A stretch of DNA of 64,000 bases from positions 1 through 64,000 of the forward strand of contig CANTFL010001445.1 of NCBI GenBank assembly GCA_947650285.1. The letters are read 5' to 3'. The stretch's first letter is position 1. The number at the start of each line of letters is the position of its first letter. Under the pieces are notes generated by a model. That model did no database searches and was not told where the DNA came from. It was given only the letters and a program-made list of their open reading frames with translations. The position numbers and the translations under genes are program-made. Below are positions 22,631-31,957 of the stretch, piece by piece. The DNA is from Hyaloperonospora brassicae (taxonomy: Eukaryota > Oomycota > Peronosporomycetes > Peronosporales > Peronosporaceae).

Positions 22631-23042
22631 GCGTGATGTGCACGCTTAATCACAACATATGCGACTCCTCGCGAGTAGTATAACTGCTAACCCAGTTCAT
22701 GAACACACGTTGATTACTGTGTTCATGCAAGGGGAATCGCAGATTGACCCGTCAGGAGCCACCTGTTCCACTCAGAGTTGGATTGCGTGAACAAGAAATC
22801 TCGGCAGTGGAATAGTGAGACTTAAGCATCAGACAGGCTCATGTTAGTTCGAGCTCATATCATCCACCGAGACGACGAGAGGTCGGAGGTCCATAACTAA
22901 TGAACAACTGATTAGGTTGAGATTGAGAGACCTCGATCTTCAAACAGGAAGCGATTTCAGAAGTGCGATCACTGTAAAAAGCTAAGACATTACGCTTATT
23001 AGTGAAGCTCCCCACGCCCAGTACCAAACAGCACTGAGCAAA
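22631..23042 (+). pseudogene. gag C-terminus with damaged zinc knuckle, element 2
   Basis: Frame-broken continuation of gag: HTLITVFMQG is readable near 22710-22735 and a CCHC-type knuckle near 22960-23000 reads CDHCKKLRHYAY, then two stops (TAGTGA) where the last Cys is expected. The identical lesion is present in element 1, inside the block shared by the two copies. Confidence 0.65.
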
Positions 23043-23276
23043 ATGATCGATTATTCGTCAATAAGGGCAATGTGCGTAGGCCAACGCTGTTGCGAAACCG
23101 CAACAGCAAAGCGGACCATAAAAAAATGGTCGGGGTCAGGAGGGGCTGAGCGCCCTACGCATCCAGCAACCCCAAAAGAATTTGCGAATATCTTGACGAA
23201 AGTTGCTCCAGATACACAATCGTTGTGTGTCGCTGCACTTGGTGATGAGATATCACTCATCACCTACAAGATGTAA

Positions 23277-23561
23277 GTGACAAATGATTTGTCGCTTCGT
23301 GCCCTAGTAGACTGTGGGGCGTCGAACAACTTTGTTCGTCGCCAGTCACTAGAGAGTCGTAGCTTCGACTTCATTAAGCGCGATATCTCTTTAACGAGGA
23401 TGACGGTGCGCCTTGCAACAGGCGCATCGAATACCGTTGAGAAACGTGTAGTAGGATTCCACTACACGTTAGAGGGCAAACAGTACGATGATGACTTCAT
23501 CGTATTGGATCTGGATGACAAATTTGATGTCATCCTGGAAATACCTTTGCTCAGAAGGTAA
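23277..23561 (+). pseudogene. Aspartic protease of element 2
   Basis: 94 codons identical in protein to element 1 (14890-15174). Catalytic Asp in LVDCGASNNFV, end motif VILEIPLL. A stop directly upstream (23274-23276) and one downstream separate it from gag and RT. In the family it processes the Gag-Pol polyprotein. Confidence 0.78.
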
Positions 23562-23570
23562 GAGCCAAGG

Positions 23571-24542
23571 TTGAGCCGGCCGCATCGGTCCATGAAGATG
23601 CTTGCCGGTTGTTCATCAGATGGCCATCTGATGAACCTCATGGAGTGTCCACAAGCGTGTGGATGTGCTGCAGGTGAGTGCGATGGTCTCACTTGCGGTA
23701 CGGGCGTTAGCACGGCTGCACAAGACCTCAGTGTAGTTGATCACTACACTGTGGAGCAAGCTCCCGGCGGCTGTACAGACGTCCAGGCTGCGCCGAAGCT
23801 CCTTTACTCGAATAAGTTGAGTGGACCAGGACACGGATGCATGCCTAGCGAGCAACAGCATAGAAAGAAGAAACCTGTTGCCACCAAAGGGCAACACGGT
23901 AATCCTAGGACGACTGGAGAGTCGACCGTAGATGATCAGTCCCTGACTGTGGTTGCACAAGCACAGTCAGAAGACATAGAGGGAATAAGTCCCCACGTAC
24001 TTATGGAAGGAATTCCTCAAGTGTCACTTGCTGAGGGATTAGGCTCTCAGCAACCTGTGGAAGCAAGTTCCCAGGAAGAAACCGAGACGTTGAACGTCTT
24101 GGTCAATGACGGATCAAGGGTAGGCGCTTATACACTTGATCTTATTGTGCCTCCGGCGTTAACTTCGGAGATAACTCAGTTGCCAACGCTTGAGCCCAAG
24201 CATTTCCTGCGTGATCTGCGCAGTGGCAAAGACAAGCAAATATGTTTACTCGTCCCAGAGGATGAGTATGTAACCGATATTTGGTCGAACACGGTATTTG
24301 CTGAGAAAGAACGGGTTCTCAGCAGCTCATCGATGGAAGAAAGTGTCCTCGATGGAAAGACTCAGATTGAGCGATACACGTCTCAATCCTGGGAGTCACT
24401 TCAAACAAATCCTTTGTATAAGTATTTGATCGAATTCAAGGATGTGTTCCCTATATCCGTACCTTGCGAGTTGCCTAATGACATAGGCACTCGACAAGAG
24501 ATTGAATTCAAACCGGGCCCGACGTACTGTGTCATGAATTAG
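23571..24542 (+). pseudogene. Protease-RT linker ORF of element 2
   Basis: 323 codons, the longest intact + frame of the element. The N-terminal 95 residues are the part that differs from element 1; the rest is almost identical. The middle is acidic (ESTVDDQSLTVVAQAQSEDI, ASSQEETETLNVLVNDGSRV) and the end, ELPNDIGTRQEIEF, is the approach to the RT domain. It stops at TAG (24540-24542) before the RT fingers. Confidence 0.7.
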
Positions 24543-24551
24543 TGACCACTG

Positions 24552-25330
24552 TCTCGTGAACAAGTACTAGCGATCGACAAGTTCTTTGTCGATCGATTTG
24601 CAGCGGGCCATGGGAGGGAATCTACTTCCCCTCACAGCTCTCCGGACCTTCTGTGTGCGGATAAAAGCCACGAAAGATGGCGGATGGTGCACGCATTCAA
24701 CAAATTGAATGCTGCAACGGTACCGGCTCTGACGCCGATACCAAGAAAGGACGTAATCATAGATGGTATATCAAAGAGTACCGTATTTTCGTCCATGGAT
24801 CTGATGGATGGATTCTATCAGATCCTCATGCGTAAATGGGGCATACCGTGCACAGTAGTGAGCACCCCCAGCGGTATGCTATGGGGATGGCTAGTGATGC
24901 CACAGGGGATGAGGACTGCCCCTGCAACGTTCAACAGATGTGTTACAAATCTGTTGAGACGGGTGCGAGACTTCGCACCAAGTAACTTCGCACCAAGTAA
25001 CTTCGACCATGTGTTCATCCATAGCCGGGCTAAGGACGGAAAGATAGACGTGACGGTTCACAGAACTTACGTTCGTCAAGTCCTTCAACTTATGCGCAAG
25101 CATAAGTTGTGTGCCTCCTCAAGAAGTGTATGCTTGCGGCTTGCAAAATACCCCTTCTTGGGTGCATCGTGGGTAAACACGGCGTCCGCCCTGATCCTGA
25201 ATATATCAAGGCGACCACCGACTGGCCCGTGCCAGTAGATGTCAAGGGACTAAGGAAGTTTCTTGGTCTTGCGGCGTACTTGCACAAGTACTCGCGCAAC
25301 TACGCCGAGATGACTGTTCATCTTTCTTGA
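24552..25330 (+). pseudogene. Reverse transcriptase of element 2, damaged active site
   Basis: 24684-25238 encodes SSMDLMDGFYQILM and PQGMRTAPATFNRC as in element 1, but the YxDD-type box reads NFDHVFIH: the second Asp is His, and the preceding 15 bp are tandemly duplicated (GCACCAAGTAACTTC, 24977-25006), repeating APSNF. After a frameshift, 25109-25330 carries the connection region (KLLG/GCIVGKHGVRPDP, KGLRKFLGLAAYLHKYSRN). RT activity is not expected. Confidence 0.85.
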
Positions 25331-26206
25331 TTGCTCAAGAAAAATGTCAAGTGGTCATGGAACGCTGAGTGCCAGCGTTCCTTTGAAGGTATCAAGCAAA
25401 GCTTGATGCAATCGCCGATATTGGCGATTGCAGATCAGGACAGACCATTTTATGTGGTCTGTGACGCCAGCGATTTCGCAATCGGCTGTGCGTTGATGCA
25501 GTTCGATGCAGATGGCGCGGAGCGCGTCATCTGTTATCAGTCGCGTCAGCTGCAAGCAGCTGAGCGTAATTACCCAGTGCATGACAAGGAACTCTTTGCC
25601 ATGAAGTACGTACTGGCTAAGTTTCGCGTCTATCTCCTCGGAAATAGACCGTTTGTTGTCTATACGGACCATGCGTCATTACGCACGGCCGTAAACAGCC
25701 CACACCTCTCGCAAAGGATGGCGAGGTGGCTGTCTTTCTTCGCAGAGTATAAGTTCTCCGTGGAGTATAAACCTGGACGACTCAATGTCGTCGATGATGC
25801 GCTTTTGCGCCGGCCCGATTCCGAGCCGGACGCACAATTCAACAGTGAGGATAAGCCCACTGTTGCGACACTGTTAGTCAGTGTCCCGTCGTCAAGCTTA
25901 CTTGACGACGTACGAAAGGCATACGCAGAAGAAAAGGATCTTCTGCGATTGATGGATCATCTGGTGCATCCATCCAGTATATCATTTAAGAATTTACCGG
26001 CTTTGTACCGATCCTCATCGGACCGGTATACAACGCGAAACGGATTGCTGTACTATACAGCCGTTGGCGGCGACACGCCTCGTGTCGTCGTCCCCACTCA
26101 TCATGATTTGCGATTACGCATCATGTATGAGTGTCACAATGCCCCAACAAGCGGCCATCGTGGGATAGAAAAGACTTACCGCAAGGTAAGTCGTGACTTT
26201 TACTAG
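25331..26206 (+). pseudogene. RNase H and integrase N-terminus of element 2
   Basis: 291 open codons. RNase H of the Ty3 type: PFYVVCDASDFAIGCAL (catalytic Asp), NYPVHDKELFAMKYVL (catalytic Glu), VVYTDHASLRT (catalytic Asp), ending SVEYKPGRLNVVDDALLRRP. It continues into the integrase zinc region (YECHNAPTSGHRGIEKTYR, H...H) and stops at TAG after SRDFY. All three acidic residues of RNase H are present, so this is the best kept enzymatic domain of the element. Confidence 0.88.
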
Positions 26207-26830
26207 CCCCGCCAGTATCTGTTTGTACGCAAGTACATACGTGCTTGAGAGGTTTGTAAACGGGTGAAGCCTAGTCCTTCATCCCGTGCACCATTGCAGC
26301 CTCTGCCTGTTCCGACAGAGTGCTAGCAGTCCGTTTCAATGGACTTCGTCTTCGGTTTACCCGAAGAAGACCACAAGAATAATGGCATTCCTGTGTTCGT
26401 TGATCGATTCAGATAGATGGTGCATCTTGCTGCAGTGCCCGAGTCCATCACGGCACCCCGCTGTGCTCTTGTCTTACTTGACACGATCTTCCGACTCCAC
26501 GGGTTGCCCCGTGAACTCGTATCCGACCGTGACCCTCGGTTCACGGCGGCAATTTGGCAAACCGTGCTCCGTTCTCTTGGAATACAATTGTAGATGTCTA
26601 CTTATGACCACCCGGAAACAGATGTACAGACGGAACGTGCGAACCGTGTCCTCGAAGAGATCCTTCGAGGATATGTCCACTCGTTTTCGAGTTGGAGCGA
26701 ATTCCTTCCAATGGTGGAAGTCGCCATCAATAATTCGGTGCATGCTTCCACATAGCACACACCGTTTTACGTGAATAGCCTGCGCCATCCACGAGTGCCC
26801 GCCCTTATAGAGTGTGACTTTTGGATAAGG
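26207..26830 (+). pseudogene. Integrase catalytic core of element 2
   Basis: Readable over three frames: SMDFVFGLPEED with the first catalytic Asp near 26340, LVSDRDPRF with the second near 26520, and the Glu in ERANRVLEEILRGY near 26635, then AINNSVHAST. Stops and frameshifts prevent a single product. Spacing of the D, D and E agrees with a DDE integrase. Confidence 0.75.
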
Positions 26831-27074
26831 GGGGAGGGACTCGCTCGAGCAAAAACCGTTTTGGCTCTTGCCCATCACGTGTCGACGCTAACGTCGTCAC
26901 GTATGATGCCAATGTCGATCAGGTCGACATCGATGAAGAAAATAACCTCAATAATAGGGGCGCGCTATTGCTGATTCGGATTGTGATGACGATGCTGGTA
27001 TATTCAGCATCGATAACGATTATTTCAGCGAGGAAAACGACAACCTCGCTGAAGAAGAGAAGAACCTCTTAGCA

Positions 27075-27542
27075 GTGCGCACGAAGCGCACTGAAAAACA
27101 AAACAAGGAGTCAGCAGAGAACTTTCTACTGACTCGAGAAGCGGTAGTCCGTTTCGTTCAGGACTCCATCGCAAATGCGGTGGACCGCCCGAAACGGAAC
27201 GCAGACAAGAATGGAAGAGCAAATGTTCTTTCATTAAAAGTTAATGACCTAGTACTACTTTCTACGGTAAACTTACCTGGATATGCAGTCACTAGTGTCG
27301 GCAGTAGTAAACTACTGGCACAATACATTGGGCCATTTCGAGTGTTGCATCGCAAGGGCAATGCATACACGATCGAATTGCCACGTAAGATGCGCAAGCA
27401 TCCTACGTTTTACGTGGGGAGGCTTAGGTCGTATTGTCAGTACGAGCCTTCTTCTTCCGATGAAGATAGCACCACGTTCAAGAACATCCATCAAGTTCTT
27501 GCGTTCGCGCTCCAGACGATCCGTCTGGTCGCGCAGATATGA
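27075..27542 (+). pseudogene. Integrase C-terminal module of element 2
   Basis: 155 codons. Preceded by an acidic spacer (DSDCDDDAGIFSIDNDYF near 26970-27030, other frame). Contains VRFVQDSIANAVDRPKRNAD, VNDLVLLSTVNLPG, and the module VGSSKLLAQYIGPFRVLHRK ending HPTFYVGRLRSY. This GPF-type module binds DNA in gypsy integrases. The frame's last 40 codons overlap the 3' end of the antisense ORF on the opposite strand. Confidence 0.78.
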
Positions 27543-29026
27543 TACCTCGGAACTCAACCGAGATATCTCCCCGCGAGCTGTCGCCAGCTCGCCGAATAGG
27601 GAGCGGACATCCCGCTCGACCTGAAGCTGCGCTGTGGCATAATCGGCGCGATCCCTCGCCCGATCAGCCTCGTGACCCTTGCGGTTCTTCCGCACGGTAT
27701 CGGTCAAAGCGTAGCGCCGGTCGCGCTCGTGCTTCAAGTCATCGCGCAATTCATCGATTGCGCGATCCATCTCGTAAGGGTCGAGATGGTGAGCGGAATC
27801 ATCTGGAGGAGGTCTTTCCTCCTCCACCACATCCTTTGGTGGATGCTCACGGTGATCAACGCTTTCTAGTGGAGCGTATCTTGAATCACCGTGACGATTC
27901 AGGATCAAGGACGAGCTACCTCTTCCAGTAACGGGGGTATCCACCCTCTTGGGACAGCTGGTATTCCCGCTCTCAGCTGTTGATGGATGTTGAATGTCTC
28001 GTCCGCCAGTATGACGAGACTCATCTGATGAGTCCTCGGGCCCATCGGTAAACACGCGCCCTAGTCGCTTGTAGACGGATCGCAAGTTTGAAATCGCGTC
28101 ACGCATCTCAGCCGAGATGTGTGCCCTTCCCCAGGGCGAATTTTGGGAATACACATCCCTATGTGCACGCTGCGAGTTGTCAACACAACTCGCACAAGGG
28201 TCTCGCCATGTGAGGCAAGGAATGTCTGCCTCACTAGACAAACAGTGCAACCGGTACCTGTACCGGTTGGTGTTCGCTTTTCAAACTTGAGGCGTACCGC
28301 CTCAAGTTTCTTGAGCCACCCTGCTCGTCCAAAATTCTTTACGTTTTGTACAAACGCGTTCCACGCAGCCAAAAGCGAGGCCTTGTCACGCTTTTGGTTG
28401 CCGTTGTACCATCGATGTCTAAGAAAGACATCGAGATAAAATTCTTCCTCAGCGCGAAAGTTACTCGCGCTGGGATCTAAGCCGTGAAGATCAGTCGCAT
28501 CGAATAAGGGTATTCGATGGTGTTGGCTTGTCTCGTAAGACAAGCCATTGATGAGCCGTTCAGGCAAACGCCACGGCTTCGGCTCATCACGCTTCGAAGT
28601 GGTTTCTCTGTCGGTACCACGTATCCCAGAATGACGACGGCTCACGCCATCGTCATCACGCTCGTGCGAAGAAGCACGAGTCGGTGGTGGTAAGAAGTAA
28701 TACTCCTCACCACTCTGTTTACCTTCATCATCACTGCCGAACCGACTGTGTTGCAACTTACGAGTTCGTTCGTTCGGCAGCGGCCTTGGCGGATACTGAG
28801 GCGTCGCTGGTTCTCGAGACGCCTCTATAACATTGCCCGAGTCAGACACGTCTGACTCGCCAGAGTAGATGACCTCAAGGTCGGGGTCATCATGCGCACG
28901 CGGTGTTGTACCGCATGCACCTGCAGCACCTGTTGCTGCAGGCGAAGAAGGAGCAGCAGACGACCAATCGTCTGCCGCAGAGGCTGGCACAGCACCGGGC
29001 TGTGCGGGTCTTGAGTCACCTCGCAT
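27312..29026 (-). CDS. Antisense ORF of element 2 (coiled-coil protein)
   Basis: Runs opposite to gag-pol between the 3' LTR and pol. It is read as two overlapping open frames, 29026-28061 (321 codons) and 28250-27312 (312 codons), joined by a frameshift in the overlap. N-terminal half: low-complexity Ala/Pro region, acidic patch (DDPDLEVIYSGESDVSDSGN), then a compact part with aromatic residues (EEEFYLDVFLRHRWYNGNQK, LLAAWNAFVQNVKNFGRAGW). C-terminal half: SAEMRDAISNLRSVYKRLGR, then HHLDPYEMDRAIDELRDDL and a coiled coil to RLERERKNLMDVLERG. Homologous frames occur at the same place in element 1 and, more distantly, in element 3, so it is a real element gene. Function unknown; I know antisense genes in this position from some plant gypsy elements. 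Confidence 0.65.
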
Positions 29027-29152
29027 AGACGTGGTAACTATGCGAGGTCAAGCGGAAAGTGAATGGAACGGACCCAACAAGTGCTCCCTGTCTCAATGAT
29101 GCCCAATGGGTGGCCGCCAAATTTTTTGATAGTCACACGGTGACTATCAGTT

Positions 29153-29161
29153 AAGGGGGGG
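29153..29161 (+). other. Polypurine tract of element 2
   Basis: AAGGGGGGG three bases upstream of the 3' LTR (after GCGA partial). Primes plus-strand synthesis in LTR retrotransposons. Confidence 0.7.
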
Positions 29162-29164
29162 CGA

Positions 29165-29558
29165 TGTAACGGGGCAGCCCGTTACATGGAAATTGCCATT
29201 TGAGAGATAATGACAATAAAGAATAATATGCTTAATATTCTTTTAACAATATCATTGATAATGGTGATATTGATGGGTCGACCAAAGAGCCTGTTCATTG
29301 GTTGATAGCTTGATGATATCAACCCACCAATCGCTGCAAGACGCGCGCAATGAGTGGTGACGAGACGTCACCATACACTCAGTTACATTAGTTTAATTAA
29401 GTTAAGTCAAACAGAGAGACAGTGGTTAAAAGACTCAATTATATTAATATATCAGTTCTACTTTTTCCCTTATCTACTCTTCTCGTTTGCCTCGTGTACG
29501 TCTGTCGGGCGCACCAAAACCCTTGCGTTAAGTTCACGCAAGGGTGTGCCTCGTTACA
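29165..29558 (+). repeat. 3' LTR of element 2
   Basis: Begins TGTAACGGGGCAGCCCG and ends TGTGCCTCGTTACA, followed by the AAGTG target duplication. The first 22 bp are a hairpin (TGTAACGGG / CCCGTTACA), and 29519-29545 another (ACCCTTGCGT / ACGCAAGGGT). Confidence 0.92.
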
Positions 29559-29563
29559 AAGTG

Positions 29564-29898
29564 TGCGAAGGCCTGCAAGTCGTTTTCTAACATGTGAGAA
29601 AGCGAGTAGATGGATCCGAAATGAACGTGTTGGCGGTCCATCGAGAGTCAGTAGAACACCGTCGTGATTCGTGTATGGTGTCAAAAGAAAATTGCCTATG
29701 GAAGGTTGCTACACCGAGTACTGGCAGACAGCAAGCAATATTTTGATGAATTGCGTATGGCGGACAGCAGGCAACGTTTTTATGGGTAAGATTGCACGAG
29801 TCAACGTGTCAACGTGACATGATGATCGATGCAACAGAACGGGATCGACTAACAGGCCCATGGACGACTCGATCGTCCCCTAACGAGTCTCAGTGACA
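29564..29898. other. Short non-transposon gap between elements 2 and 3
   Basis: 335 bp of unique-looking sequence with no open frame of note. Because both neighbours have perfect target duplications, this is the pre-existing DNA into which they inserted; it continues at 37585 on the other side of element 3. Confidence 0.6.
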
Positions 29899-29903
29899 CA
29901 AGA

Positions 29904-30436
29904 TGTATCGGAGCTACACAGATCGTTAAGTCAGAGGAAGACTTAACGCTCAATGAGCAACTTTGGTTCTACGAGATCGACTCAAAGAGTCAACAGCTCC
30001 GAGAGCTAAGCTTTGGATCAAAGAACCCGACTCAAAGAGTCAACAAGCTCAGAGAGCTTACGGTCCCTGTTCCAGGGGGAACAAACGATTCAAAGAATCA
30101 AACGCACTGAGTGCACAAGGAGTAGCTGCCTTAACAAGGCGTTGCTACTTCCTTACGATCGCAAGACGCCTCAGAGAGGCACGTGTCTTTTGTTGATCAA
30201 AATGGGAACTGAATTTTATTTCTTCTTTTATCCCAAAAGAACACCGTAGAACAAAGTAAATAACCTACTCACTAATGTCCTAGATAAACCTCTCTAAAAA
30301 ATCTCGTAATCAATGGCTGACAGACATCAGTCTTCAACAATTGATACTTGTGTTCTAATATTACTTTAAAGGGGATCCCATCCCTTGTGTGTACCACACC
30401 TATTGTCGACTACCAGTCGACTGTAACCCCTTTACA
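29904..30436 (-). repeat. 3' LTR of element 3
   Basis: Starts TGTATCGGAGCTACAC and ends TGTAACCCCTTTACA. Contains runs of tiny hairpins such as GACTCAAAGAGTC (twice), AGCTCCGAGAGCT, AGCTCAGAGAGCT and GCCTCAGAGAGGC. Differs from its partner mainly in the first 31 bp. Confidence 0.92.
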
Positions 30437-30544
30437 CCCTTCCCCACCAGACTGACGTTTCCACAAAACGTCAATCGAATTCTCTCCTCGAAGAGAACAA
30501 TGTGCGTGCGCTTCAAACTTACGGTTGACAAAACACAAAACACC

Positions 30545-31839
30545 ATGGCATCGCCACCCCATGAGTCCTCGACTCTTCCTTTCTACCTCGGCATCGATGT
30601 GGAGGTGGATTATGGTGGCGATACCGATATTAATGGTGATTAGAGGACAATGTCCGACTCACCAGTGAAAAGGCACCGCCTTATACTGCACCAAACCCAT
30701 TTGCCGAGCGTGGCGAAGCTAACGCGCCATAGGCGCCGCATCAAACACTTATCGTGGGCGATTTCATCATCATTAATCCGCTCGATGAGCAATAACAGTT
30801 GGCTATCCACCAAGAGGAGAGCGCTCAGCGCCGTATGCAGCTTGCTGCAACCCTTGAGGGTCGTCGTGGCTATATGTTCACCCCACTCAGTGTGGAAGAG
30901 CGTATACGCTAAACGACAGGTCGTTCTTTAGCAACGTGGACCACTGGCGCTGAGTCTACATCTTCTTATTAGGTGGCGAGTCGACAGGCACTTTGTGAGA
31001 GGTACCGGCAACCCCACTTGACGACTCAAAGTCAATACAAGTTGCGACTTGGCACGCAAGCACGGGATGCACCGGTTCCATTGATGAAGAGTATACCCAT
31101 CCTATTATTCGCAGGCGAATCCTAGGAGGAAGAAGACAACGCTTTTGTTCGCTGGGTGAATCGGAAATGACACCTCGTGTTAGCTTATAGAGCAAGTGCC
31201 GACGTGGCAGATGTTCGTCTTCAACGAAATCTTCGGTATGAATACGCCAAAATTAAGGCCAGAGGCCACTTGCGAACTCGCACACGATATGCTCCGGCTG
31301 TGCCGATTAATGTGGGTGTTGGTCAAGCGGGACCCAATTACCCACCTGCCTCCACCACTATTGGTGAGAAGCGCTCTCGGTCGAGGGATGACCCCTGCCA
31401 CGATGTTTAAAAATATCAACGGCGTATGGTTATTCCTACCGAAGGGGTGTCTCAAACTTCTACGAGTTCTCCGACTCCGGGTACCCTCGCCGCTTCACTA
31501 GATACTGGTATTGACCCTGACGACGACGTCGTTTCAGGAGTCGCTCCACATGGAATTGGCGGTTACCTTGCTAATCGAGCACAGTCGGAGGTGGTCGGTA
31601 TACCGAAGGAGGAGCATGAGAAGGTTCTTCTCGAGATGAGTGGTCTCCGTGAGATATTGGGTAAGACCCAGAGTGCGTTTGACGCGATGCGAGCCCGTGT
31701 CAATGCGTTGGAGTTAGGCTAAGCCCGGATGGAGGCTCAGCTAGACCTCCTATTTCGGATGCAACAGTCGACGGCAAGTCCAACCCACCCGGCTCAAGCG
31801 CCTCCAAGTTCACGTGGGACGGATCCCAATACGGCTTAA
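30545..31839 (+). pseudogene. Antisense reading frame of element 3, decayed
   Basis: Located between integrase and the 3' LTR, opposite to gag-pol, as in elements 1 and 2. Coherent pieces are, in order: MASPPHESSTLPFYLGIDVE (30545), TAPNPFAERGEANAP (about 30690), YMFTPLSVEERIR (about 30880), NLRYEYAKIKARGHLRTRTR (31215), and from 31426 VIPTEGVSQTSTSSPTPG followed by a helix KEEHEKVLLEMSGLREILGK ending ARVNALELG, then TAG and MEAQLDLLFRMQQSTAS to 31839. The frame 31177-31839 is interrupted only by TAA (31408-31410) and TAG. The C-terminal part is a predicted coiled coil. No function can be assigned. Confidence 0.5.
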
Positions 31840-31957
31840 GCAATCCAACGTAGAATATGGGGTGTTTGCGCAGTTTGCGCGGAAGGTTGAGCGTATACGC
31901 AAGTCCCTTCTTGGCGACGACCGTGAATGGTTCAATTAAGCGCGGGCGCGACTTTTT

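Larger units (their letters stand above)
21541..29558 (+). mobile_element. Element 2: full-length Ty3/gypsy retrotransposon
   Basis: 8,018 bp bounded by LTRs of 392 and 394 bp and a perfect 5-bp target duplication AAGTG (21536-21540 and 29559-29563). Primer site at 21935-21947, polypurine tract at 29153-29161. Interior order is gag, protease, linker, RT, RNase H, integrase, then about 1.6 kb carrying a long antisense ORF. The two LTRs are roughly 90% alike by eye, and gag-pol has several stops and frameshifts, so it is now inactive, though better kept than element 1. The interior is extraordinarily rich in perfect short hairpins (see findings). Confidence 0.93.

Noticed and set aside
8692..29558. 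Elements 1 and 2 as halves of one large inverted duplication
   Set aside because: Element 2 has its own perfect target duplication and the copies differ strongly in LTRs, gag and integrase. Only an internal block is near-identical, so separate insertions followed by conversion fit better.
21541..29558. Dense inverted repeats as a CRISPR-like array or tandem array
   Set aside because: The hairpins differ from one another in sequence and have no constant repeat or spacer length.
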